A stretch of 64,000 nucleotides of DNA. Origin: Drosophila pseudoobscura. Lineage: Eukaryota; Arthropoda; Insecta; Diptera; Drosophilidae. The translations under genes were made by a program, and so were the position numbers. Positions 12,001 through 26,520 of the stretch are shown here, piece by piece (positions within the stretch are counted from its first letter, which is position 1; each line of letters starts with the position of its first letter). The stretch is from positions 1,054,001 through 1,118,000 of the forward strand of contig NC_046679.1 of the NCBI RefSeq assembly GCF_009870125.1, given 5' to 3'. The notes beneath the pieces are model-generated. The model did no database searches. It had not been told where the DNA came from and saw only the letters and a list, made by a program, of their open reading frames with translations.

Positions 12001-12751
12001 CCGCAGACTGGCGCCAGCCGCAAGACAAAAGGGCCAGAACCCCACTTGTACTCTCTCCCCCTGGAGACAGAGAGTCAACCAACACAATCGCTAATGTAAA
12101 TGTTTGTCTGCTATTTGAATTTTAATTACTTTTCGCCGCTTTTCGCTGTCGGCGGCACAAACTATTCCGATGCCCCGCCGAATCCCAGAACTGGCTGCAG
12201 ACCTCACCTCAGCGCAAACTTTTTAATGGAATTCCTGGCCAGAAAACCAGAAAAACTTTCCCCCAAGCTCCCGGGCCCCCACCAAGTTCCCACCAAGCCT
12301 CCATCCAATCATTGCCGTGTTCCCGAAAGTCGAGCAAAGATCGTAATGCGCCTTAATTGAAATAAGTCCCCGACCAATTGCTGGCGGCCCAACAGCGGCT
12401 GTGGCAGTGGCAGTGGCGGCCACTTAAGCCCGCCCGTCCGTTCGTCCTGCCAAAGGTGGAGTCCTTCTCCCAGTTGCACAATCAAGAATCAGCCCCTGCC
12501 CCAGACCCTGCCTTATGGGTGGCATAAATTTTGGAATTGTTAGCCGGGGCCACTTGAACGGAAACGACTAATTCCCGTTGCTGAGATTGAGATTCGGAAG
12601 AGAGCGGGCTCCAGCCCCATCTCCTTAGAGGCTGCGGCGTCTGGCATCTGTTCCACACAGCAGACAGCAAATAGCAGGCAGCAGGCAGGAGTCGCGAGTA
12701 TTCGGCATTCAGTTGGAACTTTTGAAATGCTTTTTATCGGATTGAGACGTG

Positions 12752-12791
12752 CTGCTGCTGCTCCCGGTGCTCCTGGTGCTCCTGGTGCTCC
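12752..12791. repeat. TGCTCC/TGCTCCTGG imperfect array
   Basis: A run of TGC units passes into three copies of a GGTGCTCCT nonamer. All periods are multiples of three, but no gene was recognised around it. Confidence 0.75.
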
Positions 12792-15700
12792 TTGCTGCGG
12801 CTGTGGCCAGAGGAAAGTTCTGAATGAAAGAAATTCAATCAAAGGTACAAGTAAATCCCGCGTGAGTTCATAAAGTTCAGCAGTAGCAGGAGCCATAAGT
12901 TTTGAGTCAACTTTAAAGGAAGCATCGTGGCTCATGGCGGGAGGATGTTCCCAATTTGTTCGTTAAAAGAACGAACTATTGGAAATGAAGGAGGCACATA
13001 ATGGATAATGGAGTGGCGGCATATTGAGCTGATTTATAGAAAAGCACGCAGCTTTCTTCTTTCTCCTCGTTTCAGAGAGAGATCTGTTTGAGCAGCAATG
13101 CAGCATAAATCACGCGCCTTTGAGCAGCGCCTTTTGAAGTTGAAGCCAAAGCCAGAGCCAGAGCCAAGAGGAATGATTCTGGCTTACAGACAAAAGAGTT
13201 GAAAGAGCGTCCTAGAGCGTGCTGGTGCTCTTCGATTGTGTGTCTGTCTTCAATTAGTGTTAAGAGCTTGTCAAACAAGCAGCGAGATTAAAGGCAAAAG
13301 AGTCGACTCCCACACTCCCATAGACCCACTCCTCTTCCTATCCTCATTCGATTCCCATCCTCTTCTGATGGTAACATGCAACAAACCATGGCGAACACGT
13401 TTCGATTGTGGATTGTGGGCGTTGCCCCATCGAAGCATGCCAGGACTCGAATCGATTGGCAATAGCCGTGAGCTCATTTCACCTCCGAACGAACAGGAGG
13501 CAGGACTCTCTGCTGCGCAAACATCTAATTGCCTGGACAGAACAAATACGAGCCCAGTACAGAGGCCACTGGGGACTACTTATTGCAGGACCAAGGACCC
13601 AGCAAGGACTCAGGACCCAGGGCTGATACGTCGATAAAGAGGTGAAGGATTAATAGCAAATAAATTGATGTTGAAAAGGCGATTACACCGACAAGGGACT
13701 TAGGCAAAGAAGACCTCTTAAAGAGTCTCTCTCTTAAACTTGGGCGAACATTTCATTTTGTGGCTTTGTGGCCTGCTCATAAATCACTCGGAAAATTTAC
13801 CTATGAAAGGAAAATGTCAGGCTGGACAAAAAATACGAGGATACAAAACATACATATGAATTTTCCTCGCTTTTTCCCCTTGAAGGGGGGACAGTAACAA
13901 AAGCCAAATGTTGCATAAATTCAGCTGCCACTTGATGTGTGTATTACAACAAAAGGTGAGGCACAGACCCAGGGATGATAGAGATGTGGCAGGAGGAACG
14001 AGGGGAGAGGATGGTGACCGGACAATGCCGGACAATGCAAATCTTGCGAGAGCGAATCGAAAGGCATTGCTTGAATAAATTTTCATAAATTTCGGACTTT
14101 GATTTATCTCATATTTCGGTTTTTTTCTGCCGCTCTCCATGGGGGAGTGGCTGCCCCTGAGGGGGAGGACCGGTCATTGATCTTCTGCTCTGCCTGAAGA
14201 ACCTTTAATCAAGGTTCTTCCTGGTCAAAAAGAGGAAAAACTTTGGCTCACTTTTCACATTCATTTTCGCCGAAATGAAAATCGACAGGGAGACTGGAAG
14301 ATACGAAAATTGTTTGCATGTCCAACAGAAACAATCAAATCGCAATTTGGTGGGGCTCATGGAAAACCGATTTATCGTTGGGGAGAATTTCGGGGAAGTT
14401 AGTCGGTCATAAAACATCCATTAACTTCATGTCAATGTTGCACACGCACCCTCCTCCCCCTGCTGCTCCTGGCCACCGGACAAACGTTCATTTGCGGTAT
14501 TGGTAGTGGAAGATACAAGGCAGAGGCAGAGGCAGGGGCTGGAGAAGGGGCTGGAGCAGGAGCAGGGAATCCATGTGTTGTCTGTGGGCGTTGCATGCCC
14601 CGCGCACAGTGTTGTGTTCAGTGCAAATTACTCGACTCTGGTCCATGGTCTGTGCAACATGTCAGCGTTTTATTATAGGCAAAGTTTAAGGGGTATCCGC
14701 AGGATATGATGGCGATGTGATTGAAATGCTTGATATAATACACAAAAATCAGGTATTAAATCAATATTTATATTTAAATCTCGTAGAAATTACATTTTTG
14801 TACCCACTCGAGGTCCTTCACCGCCTGTTTAGGGTACTTTGGTAGTCGTTTCTTACTCTTTGGAGTCTCTTCTGGTTGTTCCAGGCTCCAGCAACAAGCT
14901 CCAGGCTGAGCCAAAACCCAATGACACGTGATAAGAAATGGCAGGCGCTCGTTCAGGCAAAAAAAACCCTCTCTCTCTCTCGCAGAAGGAACGAAACAAA
15001 AAAACAATTGCAATTGCACACGTAGGCAAAAGGCAAAAGCAATTTTCCAATTGCCGCAAAGGAAATGTCGCTGAAATGTTCCTTGCACTTTTTTCTGCGT
15101 AAAGGCAAACCCCAAGTCCTGGATTCTAAGTGCCACACACACAGTCCCCCTCACACACACAGAGTCCCCTTTCCATGGCCACAGAGTTAATTGTTGGCTG
15201 AAGTCTGGAGTGAAATACTTCTCGCTGTCATTTCCATTCCAGAAATACCTCCATTTCCATCTCCAGAGTGCGGCAGGGGGAGTGGCACTTAATGTGAGCC
15301 GCCTTCGAGGAAACTTTTGAATTACCTCAGTTTCCCAGAGAGTTTCCCCGCCAAAGAGGGCCAATGGAGATTGCTACGGTTACATTCGAGCCGCTTCCCC
15401 GCTCATTTATGCCGTTTCAAGTTGCTCAGCGAAGCATTCAAGTTTTTCCACAGGGAGAAGCGGAATGGTTCGGGGGAATTTGGAGCTTCAATGTTTGTCT
15501 TTCATTTGGCTCATCCTTGGATCTGTACTGCCTGGTTCCTGGGGGTTTCTGGGCCTTCTTTGGGGGTGTCTGCTTAACAAATTCTCTACGATTATTACCT
15601 GCTGTTAAAACATTTCATAATCTCACAGATAATAATTTAATGCGTCGTTTTAGTGGCGAGCATTAAAAAGTTTGCCAAGAAGTTTCACTCTCCCCTGGCC

Positions 15701-18700
15701 CTACCCCTCACTCTCTTCTCTTCGTGCTCTGGCAGATGGGGGAAAATTGAAAAGGAGGCACAGACAAAGACGGAGGAAAAGGAGCCACTGTCTGACATTT
15801 AATAATGTTGTAAGCAGGTAATTCCGTTGCCGTTTTGTGGTTCTTTCGGGTGTGCGATAAGCAGACCCTGGCCTGACTCCAATTCTGAGAGATGGAATCA
15901 TAGCCGAAGTCTTGCCTCTGAGGTCACCATTTCCTGACTCTGGGATGCTCTTCGCGGAGAAGAGTTTCTTTCAGTGTTCTCAGACGTATTAAGAGCGAAA
16001 TGTCCATGTTATCAAGTCCAGTCTTCAGGGGGAAGAGTTTCCTCAAACATTCTCCAGTCTGTTCAAGAAGAGCATTTCCCATTCATGAATCTTAGCCCTT
16101 TATCGAAAGGGTATGGGTCTTTTCTTAGTTCTCCTTTTGGCTTCAAAAGAGTAACTAAATGTCGCTTTGTCCTGAGCATCCTTCCTTCCTGTTGGCCCCA
16201 AATGTGCGAACATTAGCACTGCACATCGAAGTTTATCTATGACCAGGAGGTACTCTCCGTACTCTCTCCCCTCTCCGCCCCTTCGGTAGGTATGTCCTTG
16301 TCTCCTGCTCTGTCCTGCCTGTCTGCCCAGCATGTGAACTTTCCAAAGTTATGCGCATTTCTGCTGACCATTGGCATTTTGCAGCTTTTGTTTTTGCCCA
16401 CGGCCAGGAGTTCCAGGAGCTCCAGCCACAGGAGTGGGAGCAGGAGTGGGAGTGGCAGTGGGTGCAGCCCAGTAGAGTAGTCATCCCTGGACAAAGGTCG
16501 AGGGCGACAGCTGTTGCCCAATCGTTTTGTCTGCCTGCGCATCCTCGGCCTCGGCCTCCGCCACGTCCTGCGGGCTGGCTGGCAAACGGTTTCGGGATTA
16601 ATACTTTGGTCTGTCCCCTCCCCCTCGTCCCTCGATGGAGTTTATTGAAAAGGTGACGTTGACACTGCAGCCAGAGGGGATGGGAGGAGGGGAGCCAAAG
16701 TTTTTGGGAAAGTTTGCTTCCGTTTTGCTCTCCTTTTTTTCTGGTTCCTGCCTGCTGCTGTTGCTCCTGTCGATAATATCGATGCGGAACATATGTGAAC
16801 ATGTCGTTTGACACATTTGTCAGTTGGCTTAAAGTTCGGCTGTGAAGGTGGATGCTCCATTCGGGGTATGGATGAGGAGTGTGGATGAGGCAGGGGTAGT
16901 CTCAATTGAGTTAAGCTGCAATTGGCCAAGGGATAAGGGAGAGCACTATATAAACTTATATTGTATATTGTATGTGTTGGAGTGGATAGCAAACAGGTAT
17001 GGCTGTGTCGTTGGATAGTTAGTGTCATATTATATCGAAACTTATGTCAGAATCAGTTGAGTCATAGTCACAGCTAAGGATTCCTCTCTCTCCCCTTTCG
17101 GTGCAAAGCTAAAATCTATTTACGAGTATATGCTCTACTTTATCCTCTTTTATTTTAAAGGATATTTCTAGGGACACGATAAGGTAGAGGGTATCCAGCT
17201 CTGTCAATCTTTAGGAGGATGTCAAACACTATTAAATCCATTGAAAGAAGTACAAACAGATTGGGATCTGTGTCTGAGAATACTAATTGTTCCACAGGCT
17301 TACGGCTTAAGGACACTTTTCCTCTCTGTTTTCCCTTGCAAACTAAGCCTCAGGCTCTCAGTTAATTTCCCTTTAAACCCACACAGACACAATTACAATA
17401 CCGAATGCCGTGTGTCAAGGCCAAATTGTAAGCCACTTCACAGCCAATTAGGTGCTTTCAACAACCTCACACATACACACATGGATAGAGGAGGCTGGAG
17501 GAAAGGACGTGGCACTCTCTCTGTGTGTGTCCACATCTGTTGACAAATGACTGGCAATGTTCAACGGTGTTTGGCAGCACTTGTGCGCCCCGTGCCTCAT
17601 TATGTGGCATTTTGGGCTAACCGCTTTAATTAGCTTTTGCACACACACAGATGCAAAGTGCAGGCGGCGGCGGCACTGCAGTGCACTGCCGTTCGGGCCT
17701 GGTCCAGACTGGCTTCTGACCAACAAAGCCACTTGAGTGCCGAGTGCACTGACAGTGCCAGAGTGCCGCCTGCTAATGCGGGGGCTTCCAGGGGGAGCTG
17801 TAGAGCCTCGTGCACCTCGCGTTGACTCTAATTGAGTCACAAATCAACCAAAATATATTATGCACCGCAAATTGTGCGGTAATTACACGCACCCATATCC
17901 ATGCAGAGAGCCGGAGAGCGGGAGAGACAGCTAGTGTCTGCTGTCTCGCTAATTTATGGCCCAAAGTGTAGCATACTTTCCAGCACCTGCACAAGACATC
18001 GACTCCAGGCGACAGGCGACCAGGCCACAGGCGACAATGGCGGCGTTAATTTGCCTGCTAATGAGCCACAAAAACAAGCGCGGCTTCTACATTGGAAGGG
18101 CAGTGTTCTGGGGGGAAGGGGAGAGAGTGTTTCCGGCTTAATTATGTTAATTTCACCCCACTCAAACTCCAAACATCAGGCTGATGCCGTTGCTCGTGCT
18201 CCTGCTCCCCTCCTGTAGGCAACGCGGCGTATGCGTGATGCGAGTGGCTGCAATCAAGGCTAAAGCTCCCTCTCTCGTTCTATATAGTATATATAGTATG
18301 TATATCGACAATTCCGGATCAAAAACTCAATCTTTGCACTGGCGCCACTCTGTCCGTCCGCCTCCGGAGTCGAAAGTTTACTTTAAAGAACAAGCAAATT
18401 ATTTTGCAACCGCATAAAGGAAGAACATTTCCAGTTTGGAGAGGGGGAAATGGCAGCCAAAGGGGGGCAGGGGAGTGGTGGTGGATAGGGTGGCAGTACC
18501 AAAGTCAGTGTCAGTTTGTCGCTTCCTTTGCTTTCATATTTTGAATACAAATTGCTTTATTTGCGCTGCTGCGCCAATTTCAAAACTCTCTCCCCCCTCC
18601 ACCTCTATAAAGCCACCCCCCTTCTGCCCCTTCCTTGACTTGTCAGATTTTTCTGCACAGAAGTTATAAACAAGTGGGTTTTGCTGCCATTTTCATACCT

Positions 18701-19799
18701 TTTTCCACTCTCCACTAGATCTTGGAGTACTCTTCTTTTTGTTGCTCGTTTGTCTATACTCTTTAAAGAGAGTATTACTACTAAATGGAGTAGATCCTTG
18801 TAGCTCCGTTCCTGCATTTCCTGCAATTTAAATATGTATATTGTTGATGTTATGGAGTAATTTATGATAGCTCTATGAGAAAACGATCCAAAGTTTTAAA
18901 GTTAAATCTTTGCACCTTAATACAGTTTGCAGTTTGATGTAGATCGTTAGATCTAATCAGTTTGGAATACAGACAGCTGCCACAAGATGCTCTTCGGATG
19001 TTCGAAGGTTTCTAAACTGTAGTTCGCATATGTATCTCCCTAGCGAACAAAATTTCTTCTAGGGTATCTATTACTTCGACTTCCACAACTATCCCCCCGT
19101 CTCTGTTGTCATTTTTTCTGGGTTGTGCTTTTTTTTGTTGTCGTTTTGAATTTTATAACATGCCACACAGCGAGGGCGAGGGTTGCTCCGACACACAAAA
19201 GGAGGGGGGCAGGAGGACAGAAGGACATGGGGATGGGGGTGCTGTGCTCTATATAGGTGATTTTTGAGTTCTGTTTTCCACATAGCAGCATCAGCCGACA
19301 ACAACAAATTGCTCCCCAATGAGCGTTTGTCCTCACGAAAGTTATTTGCATGCCATTGTCCCCTCCTGCTCTCCTCCTCCCCCTTTCCTTGTCCTTTCGT
19401 CTCCTGCTGTTTGCTGTTTTACTGTCTGTTGCCGTACAGTACATAATAATTGAATAATATACAATATTTGAAATTTGACAAATCATCTGATTCTAATTTG
19501 ACATGGTCTCCGGCAATCTCTGACAATATCTGACGTTCTGACAAGCGAGTGAATCAAGGTAATGGGACGGACGGACGAACGGCTCTACATTGTCGACAAA
19601 TGAATCTCCGAGTGGCGGAGTTTTATGCGCGGATTAATGCCATCCGACTTTACGATTCGCATCTCTCTGGTCCCCCTGCCTCCCCCTCTGGGGCAACTTT
19701 GTTGTTTTGTTGCCATAAAAAGAAATGAAAATGGGAAACCGCAGCCAAATTAGCTCAAAAACCGTGCACTGCACGGCACAACCATTCCGGTTTACGAGC

Positions 19800-19823
19800 A
19801 TGGCTATGGCTATGGCTATGGCT
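19800..19823. repeat. ATGGCT hexamer array, four copies
   Basis: Four perfect tandem copies of ATGGCT. Confidence 0.9.
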
Positions 19824-19913
19824 CCATATGCAGATCGCATGCAGATCCGTTGCCGTGGAAGTTATGCCCATTGGAAATGCTCTTTTAATTAGCTGCTGAC
19901 AACCGCCCTGCTG

Positions 19914-19932
19914 CCCCCCCCCCCCCCCCCCC
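19914..19932. repeat. Poly(C) run of 19 bases
   Basis: Nineteen consecutive C bases; on the minus strand this is G19. The length is likely to vary or to be mis-assembled, because long G/C homopolymers are rare in fly DNA and hard to sequence. Confidence 0.9.
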
Positions 19933-22900
19933 TGCATCCTGCATCCCACATGCTGCATTCCGCATCTGAACTAGAATATGGGTTAGCCCCAACTTTGTAG
20001 CGTCAAAACATCCGTTTGCATCTAAATTTAGCCATCAGGCAATGTTGATGATGGGTCGGTCGCCCGTAGCCCTCCCACTAGATGCCATGCAAAAGGGGGG
20101 ATGGGATGCCAAGAGGGAACGACTAGGAGATACCTCTAGATTTCCAGATACTCCATACACAATCTAATATTTCGTTCAATCTTTGCTAATTTTGAGATAT
20201 TTCTTCAGTTTTACATCTCCCCGAACACAAATAATACCCAAACACACTCCCACTACTAGTTCGCAGTATTACACGGTATTTACATTGCAATTTGCAATTG
20301 TCGATGTCTTTCTCCGTCGAACCAAAAACTAAACAGAGAATCGAATCGTGGCGCAGCAGAGGAGAACCTTTGGGGCACGCCCGTACGTGCTGCATTCTGT
20401 TTTGATTCGCTTGGCATCTTGTTTATGTGGGAATATACACTCGAACACTCGTACACTCGCGCACTCGTGTTTTCGAATGCTGGAATATCTGGAACAAGGA
20501 GTCCCCTCCCGGCCACCGCCATCAAGGCAGGTGGCAAGGCATCATCTTTTCCGACTTGTGGCAGGCAGGCGGTGGAAGGCAAGGGGAACATTGATAAACA
20601 CTTTTTATATTGTACGAAGTCGAAACGAAAACATTTTTATGGGCTCGCGGTCTCCTCCTCTGTTTGCCTTGAGGATGGCACTGTAGGGGTTGTATAATTT
20701 TATGACAAATTAATACAATGGGCCCCCGAAAGAACGTATGGCGAATGGGAGGCAGAAGTACAAGGATGGGATGGGATGGACTGGGTCTCAATTTATGCGG
20801 TTATTTATCATTTGTGGCTAATATCGAACGAAACATATTATTATTATTATTATATTTTGCACATTGCGCCTCGTAAATGTGTGGAAAATGTTTACGCCGA
20901 GCAAAAATGATTCATATTCTTGCGCAATTACCGAATGTTGATGTTAATGTGGATGTTGTTTCGCTGGCATAAAAATCTAATATCAAATGGCGAATGAATG
21001 AAAAACTGAAACCGAAATCGAGTCAAAGGTTAACAGCATTAAATGGGCCGCAGTCGTAAATAAATAAATGATTTAGTGCCCCATAATTCATGGCCATCCG
21101 TGCACTATAAAAAGTGGAGCTAAAATATAGCACTATAGTGGGAGAGCATATGTATGGAAATTATAAGATATCTCCCATGGAGGGGGAAACCCCTAGCTCT
21201 TTGGGTAATGAGAAGATGCTTCTTCTGCAGACTTCTGTTCCCATTCCGTATATCGTAAGGGGAAATGCTGTTGGCCTGGCCCCAACAGTCGCTGTTAGCT
21301 GCTAACATACTCTCTGTTACACGCACTCTCTCTCTTTCTCTCTGTTGCGTGATGTGGCTGCTCTTTGGGCCATGTATTTCGCAGGGCCTTCAGTCGCCAG
21401 GCGGCCGTCGGGGCCGCAGCAACCAAGGAGGAGGAACCACAGTGGATGCAAGTGCGTGCTTTGATAGGGATCGATTGTGGAGTGGACTGGAGCTCCATGG
21501 AGTGGGGTACATCCCATCCCACACAATGAGAGCCACTCATTTGTCGCTACATCTACGAGTATGGCTAAAGTTTGGCTATTAAACGGATGCCAATTGCCGT
21601 TGCCATCGCCGTTGCCGTGATTCATATGCTGTCCGGATCGGAGCGGAGCGTACAACTTTTTATGACAAACGGAAGACACTTGAGCGAAAGTTTTCCCTGT
21701 ACTTTCGGAGCCATAAAACTGGAGGAGGACATGAACCTGTCCCGAGCTGTCCCCATCCGTCCCCAGCTGTCCCGAGTGGCCCCGTTAATGGCGAAGCCTT
21801 TGAACTATTGATGAGCCATTTGATACAATTAGCTCGAGATCTGTGTCTGTTTCTCTATTCTCTGTAGATTCCATGTATATCTCAAGTGCTTTGGTGCTCT
21901 GGTGCCCTTCCTGGTCATTATTCATGTTCATTTCATTTCGTAATACTTGAAAAATGGCCACATTTCGCGCACCTTTGGTCCCCGTTTTTCAGTTCCCGTA
22001 ATGAGTTTTGCTCCTTTTTTTTTGTTTGTTTGTTGGATGCTGCCCCATGCCGCGGCGCGCACGTCGCGGGTTGAATGAAGAAGAGGATACGGTACTCTGG
22101 GGCAGCCATCGACTTGACAGCCGACCGAATGATTGAACGCGTGTCCATCAAAAAGTGCGTCTAATTGCTTTTTCCCCCTCCCTTCCGCTCCAACAAACGC
22201 AAAAAAAGAGTGGAAAAAACTGGGTAAATTTTCTAGGTACAAGGTAATTTTTTGTCTGTCCTATTTTCAACATTTTTGTACTTTTCAACGGGTTCGGTTC
22301 CTAATTTGATTTTGCTGGGAGACACACTCGGGACACGGGGGGCTCTCTTTAAAGGGTTCAGGTGGATGAAAATGGTTGGCTTGGATCCATGAATTAAAAA
22401 TAGCTTCTGTTCTGAGATGTGTTTATATTTGAGCCTAAAAGTATGCTTCACCTTCTGAACAGGATGTAGAAGGATTTACTAGAGTGGGAGGACTTGAGCA
22501 AAATGTTCTCAAAAGTTTGTATGGGATGTAAGGAAAACTAAAGAAAATAGACGACTAAATGTTTGTTTTGTTTTCCTTTAAAGCCAATGGAGTAATGGTG
22601 TGTTGTTGGTAATAAAGCGGAGAGAATGGCCTAAACCATCAACAGCTGCGTTTCATAGGCTCCTGCTCTTTGCTCCTGCTGCTGGTCCATTTCCCGTAGG
22701 TCTTTTAGCCTCTTGCCCCTTACCCATGCCCCTGCCTCGTGCTAATGTTATGTAAGTAATTTACCTCAACTACAATCTCCCTCTCGTGCGTGTGTGCGTG
22801 AGAGTGAGCTTAATTTACTGCCTCTTCCCCTACGTCTAAACACATTTACGTGTTATTCAATTTTGCAAACTAAACGTAAAAATATCATGTTTCTGGCCTC

Positions 22901-23390
22901 CCTCCACGCTCCTCCCTTTTCCAGCGTTTTCCCCAACCGAAGACAGGAAAAACAACAACAGGAAATATGCCTGGCTGTAGCAGGGAGGGGGTGGCGTATG
23001 GCAAGGGCAGACATGGCTCGTTATGGGGCAAGAAGCACTTTCCCTTCATGTGCGAGTGTGCAAAAGTAAATATCAGGTTAATGGATTTGACGCCGCAGCA
23101 CGAAGCAGGCAGCAGTTTCACTTTCACGTTCCTTGGCTTTTCCTTTGCCTTTTCCTTTTCCTTTCAGCTGCAGCATTTTCCACTCAATAAACTCCCGCTT
23201 TGAGGCTGCGGCAACATTTTCCCGCCGATAAGCAATTTTCCCGTAGGCACAGCCTCAGTCTCAGCCTCCTGCTTCATTTGCTTCCTCGAACACCTTCCTG
23301 GCCATTGTCTCAAAATCGGAGAAAATTGCTTAATGTGCCACAAGAAATTGTTCTTGCCACGAGCAGATGGAGAGCCTCAGAGGCAGAGAT

Positions 23391-23430
23391 GGGGAGCAGG
23401 AGCAGGAGCAGAAGCAGAAGCAGGAGCAGG
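23391..23430. repeat. GGAGCA/GAAGCA hexamer array
   Basis: Six to seven imperfect copies of a purine-rich hexamer, alternating GGAGCA and GAAGCA. Confidence 0.85.
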
Positions 23431-25492
23431 ATGTGTCCTCCTCCAGGAATGAAACATGAGTTTCATTCCATTGACAAATGGCTGGCATTTTGTGTGCAAT
23501 TATTCACATAAAATTTGCAATTGATTTCTGCTGTCGCTTATCGGTGGCATCCACATGTTCATTTTCATTTTCATTTTGCATTTTGCAATTCCCAATCCGA
23601 TTCCTGGGGCATCGTAAACTCCGCTTATGTCTGGTCAGGGGTTACGGATACGGATACGACACAATGTGTGGAAGGAATCCAATCCAATCCTTCCATATGC
23701 AAAGTGGAAGCCAGGGGCAGGGGCAGGGGACAGTACAAGGTACAAATCACACCAGATCTCGTTTCGTTTCCACTCCCTTCACTCCTTTTTGCCTGCTGCT
23801 GCGGAGGAGTCGGAGTCCGCCAAGTCGCTAAGTCGTTTTAATGGCCAATAAAAGCAAAATGTTGTCACTTTTTTCGAATTTGTATAAATTTTCATTGCCC
23901 CGGATAAGCCGTTCTCAGCATCGCATCCAGTCTCCCATCTGATGCTGAAATACTACGTGCAATATTCATGCCACGAGATGGGGCAGGGGGCATGGGGATG
24001 TGTGGGTGGGGGTGGAAGGGTTGCTGTTTCTTGTTGTTTACGATGTAAAAACTCTTTATTTTTTTTGCAACTTATCGCGTGCAACAACAAGGAGAGCCTT
24101 CACCGAGAAAGGGGGGGATGTGGGCGCCTCTACGACTTTATGCTTTGCCTTAGTCTCTTCGAGTCTCTGATTTAGTTTTGGCGGGCGAATCAATTTGTTT
24201 GCCTACGAATAAATAAATAAAACTCGAGCAAGGGGCTGGCACAGAGCGCAGGGCCGCAGGCACACAAATCGCCATCAAATCGCCAATTGGATCGGTTTTA
24301 AGCACTTTTTACGACTCGCGCTCGTGGCCAGATTTGTTCGCATTATGTCGCCCTCTGATTATAATTTATTATTATCTATTTGCAGTGAGCTCCCACATAC
24401 GAGGACAAATCCTCTCTCTGCTCCCCACTCTCCGTACTGACAGTTTTTTCAATTGCCCCGAAAATCGACCGCTAAGCGGCGGTCGCGGCTTCTACTGAGC
24501 CTCCGCCCCTGCTCCCTACCGTTGCATACTTTTGGGCGGAATAATCGAATATCGAATCAGGAGATTGGATATTTATTTATTTTCCCCAAAAACGTACCCT
24601 ATATCATCGTAAACATAAATTGCATTCTTTGGCAATCTCATTTCACCTTCGGCTAATGAAAGCTTGGCATCTCTTTTTACAATCTAATCAAAAACCATAT
24701 AAGAAAACTGTTTAGACTGAAGGATACCCTTTGCGGGGTAGCATAATTCACGGAATATATTCAATGATTTTGGATACAACAGTCTTTCATCAGGTGTACT
24801 CTTTCGCTTACACTCTCCTTTCCCTCTTCTGTTACATACATCCCCAAGAGTGCTACACACCCTCAGGCGGCAAGAGGGTATAAAAAAAGGAGCAGGCTCC
24901 CCGAGCAAATTGTGGTTTATGCCGCAGTCTCTGCATAATTTTCCTATTATTTCACCTTGGGCTTGCCAAAAAATAAACGAGCGTACAGCAAATTTATTGA
25001 AGTCATAAACTGTTGTTTAACCTCCACGTTTGAGGTTTAAGACCTTTGTTCTTGCATGCCATGCCATGCCCCCTCTTACATGTGTTTCCATGCCCCTCCC
25101 GCCCCCTGTTTCTGGTGTAATGCATCCCATTTTATGGGTATTTAATAGATGGCCCCGGGAAAATGAGTTTTGATTTTTCGGGGGCTTCCTCAATCAAATG
25201 AGGGATGTGCTCTAATGATGATGATGCATTTGGCTAAAACGAAAGCGAAATTAAGCCAAATTAAATGAGCAATTTTTTGCACGCCTTCGTTCTGTCCGTC
25301 CGTCTGTCTGTTGGCCCCGTTCCAAAATGATATGCAAAAGTGTTTTTAATTCGCGGCAACTGCAGAGATCTCTGACTGCAATTTATGAAACTGAAGTGTC
25401 CTCAGCCTCCACGGCGGCTGCAGTTCCTGGTCCTCTGCTTAGTGGGACTCAGGTTCGGGCCACCCTGCAAGCAGATCTTTTAATTGATTGCA

Positions 25493-25542
25493 TGGACGGA
25501 TGGACGGATTGGTGGATGGATGGATGGACGGACGGATGGACC
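25493..25542. repeat. GGAT/GGAC tetranucleotide array
   Basis: About a dozen GGAT or GGAC units with two small interruptions. It creates an artificial Trp/Met/Asp-rich frame, so frames across it should not be taken as genes. Confidence 0.9.
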
Positions 25543-26520
25543 GCCCTATCGAATGGCAGCGTCCATATGGAGTGCGTTTCTTTATCAATTAATGCGCTGC
25601 ATTTTATTGTTAAGCACATTAACGCAGTCACGCATTGTGGATACCCTGTTCTCCCCCCTGCCTCTGCTCCTGCTCCTGCCCCACCGCTGCGCCCCCGCTG
25701 GGATAATGGTGCGCCTGGTCGGATGGCATGTAAATTTTAATCCAATTGCGTGCTGGCCATCCCTCCTCTCCCCCTGTCCTCCTCTCTCTGGCAATATGTG
25801 CAGTATTTATTTTTGCTAGCCGCTTTTCCGGCCGAATGCATTTGATTGTGTTTTCCCCTGCACTCCACTGCTCTCCTGGCCCTTGTATGGGATGCCCTGT
25901 TCATTCTGTTGGCCAGCCAGAAATTTCGGCTGATTTTCCAAAGGTAAAACAACAGCCAACATTGCGAGTATTTGGTTCGATTTCTGGGATTGTAAACTGC
26001 AAAACACCAGCCAGGATTGGCTTCGGGAGTTGTTCCAGAGCGGGACGTGTAGAGTCCTGGCAGACTGCACAAATAATTTGATTATTACTCGTATTTGATG
26101 GCCAAAACATCCTGTGAATATCCCTTAATTTAATATAGGAACAAAATTAGTTTTTCAATCAAATCAACTCCCCACAAAAGCCACCCCATGGATGCAACGT
26201 CAGTGGTTCCATTATTCACTTGGAGACATCTTCTTGCCCCTAGATTCTCTTCCCCAACAAGAAGTCACGCGCATGACACCTCATCTTGGTAGAAAGGAAA
26301 CCTTTCTTCTCTTCTTTTCTCTCTTTTCTCATTAATAATTCCGCTTAAATGCTTTCTAATAATTTCCGCATAATTCATAACGCTGAACGATGGCACGATG
26401 GAACGATGGTTGAACGTTGAACGTTTTATGCGTCACTTGCCGCACGATAAGCGTCCTTTGTCGCACTTCCTGTCCTTGTTTGCGCCACACAAACACCAGG
26501 GCCGCAGATACACCCCCACC

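Larger units (their letters stand above)
8700..14500. other. Noncoding DNA with microsatellites
   Basis: No supported gene. It holds a GGGGCA array (8728-8753), CT-rich DNA (8960-9001), a CA run (about 11690-11705) and a TGCTCC hexamer array (about 12752-12791). Short open frames here, for example a Lys/Arg/Ser-rich one at 11110-11322, begin at non-ATG codons and have no splice context I trust. Confidence 0.6.
14500..20300. other. Noncoding DNA with hexamer repeats and a poly(C) run
   Basis: No supported gene. Visible items are a GGCAGA/GGAGCA array (about 14519-14567), GGAGTG-type repeats (about 16426-16462), an ATGGCT array (19800-19823) and a C19 homopolymer (19914-19932). A 196-codon minus-strand frame at 14774-15364 was judged spurious. 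Confidence 0.6.

Noticed and set aside
14774..15364. 196-codon minus-strand open frame
   Set aside because: It does not start at ATG; the composition is Phe/Leu/Trp-rich noise from CT-rich DNA, several other frames are open over the same bases, and no domain or splice pattern is visible.
24870..24900. TATA-like word GGGTATAAAAAAAGG in the desert
   Set aside because: It has no initiator or downstream open frame to support a promoter; AT-rich words like this are common.
25327..25740. 137-codon plus-strand frame
   Set aside because: It is built around the GGAT/GGAC microsatellite (Trp/Met/Asp/Gly runs), with no family resemblance.
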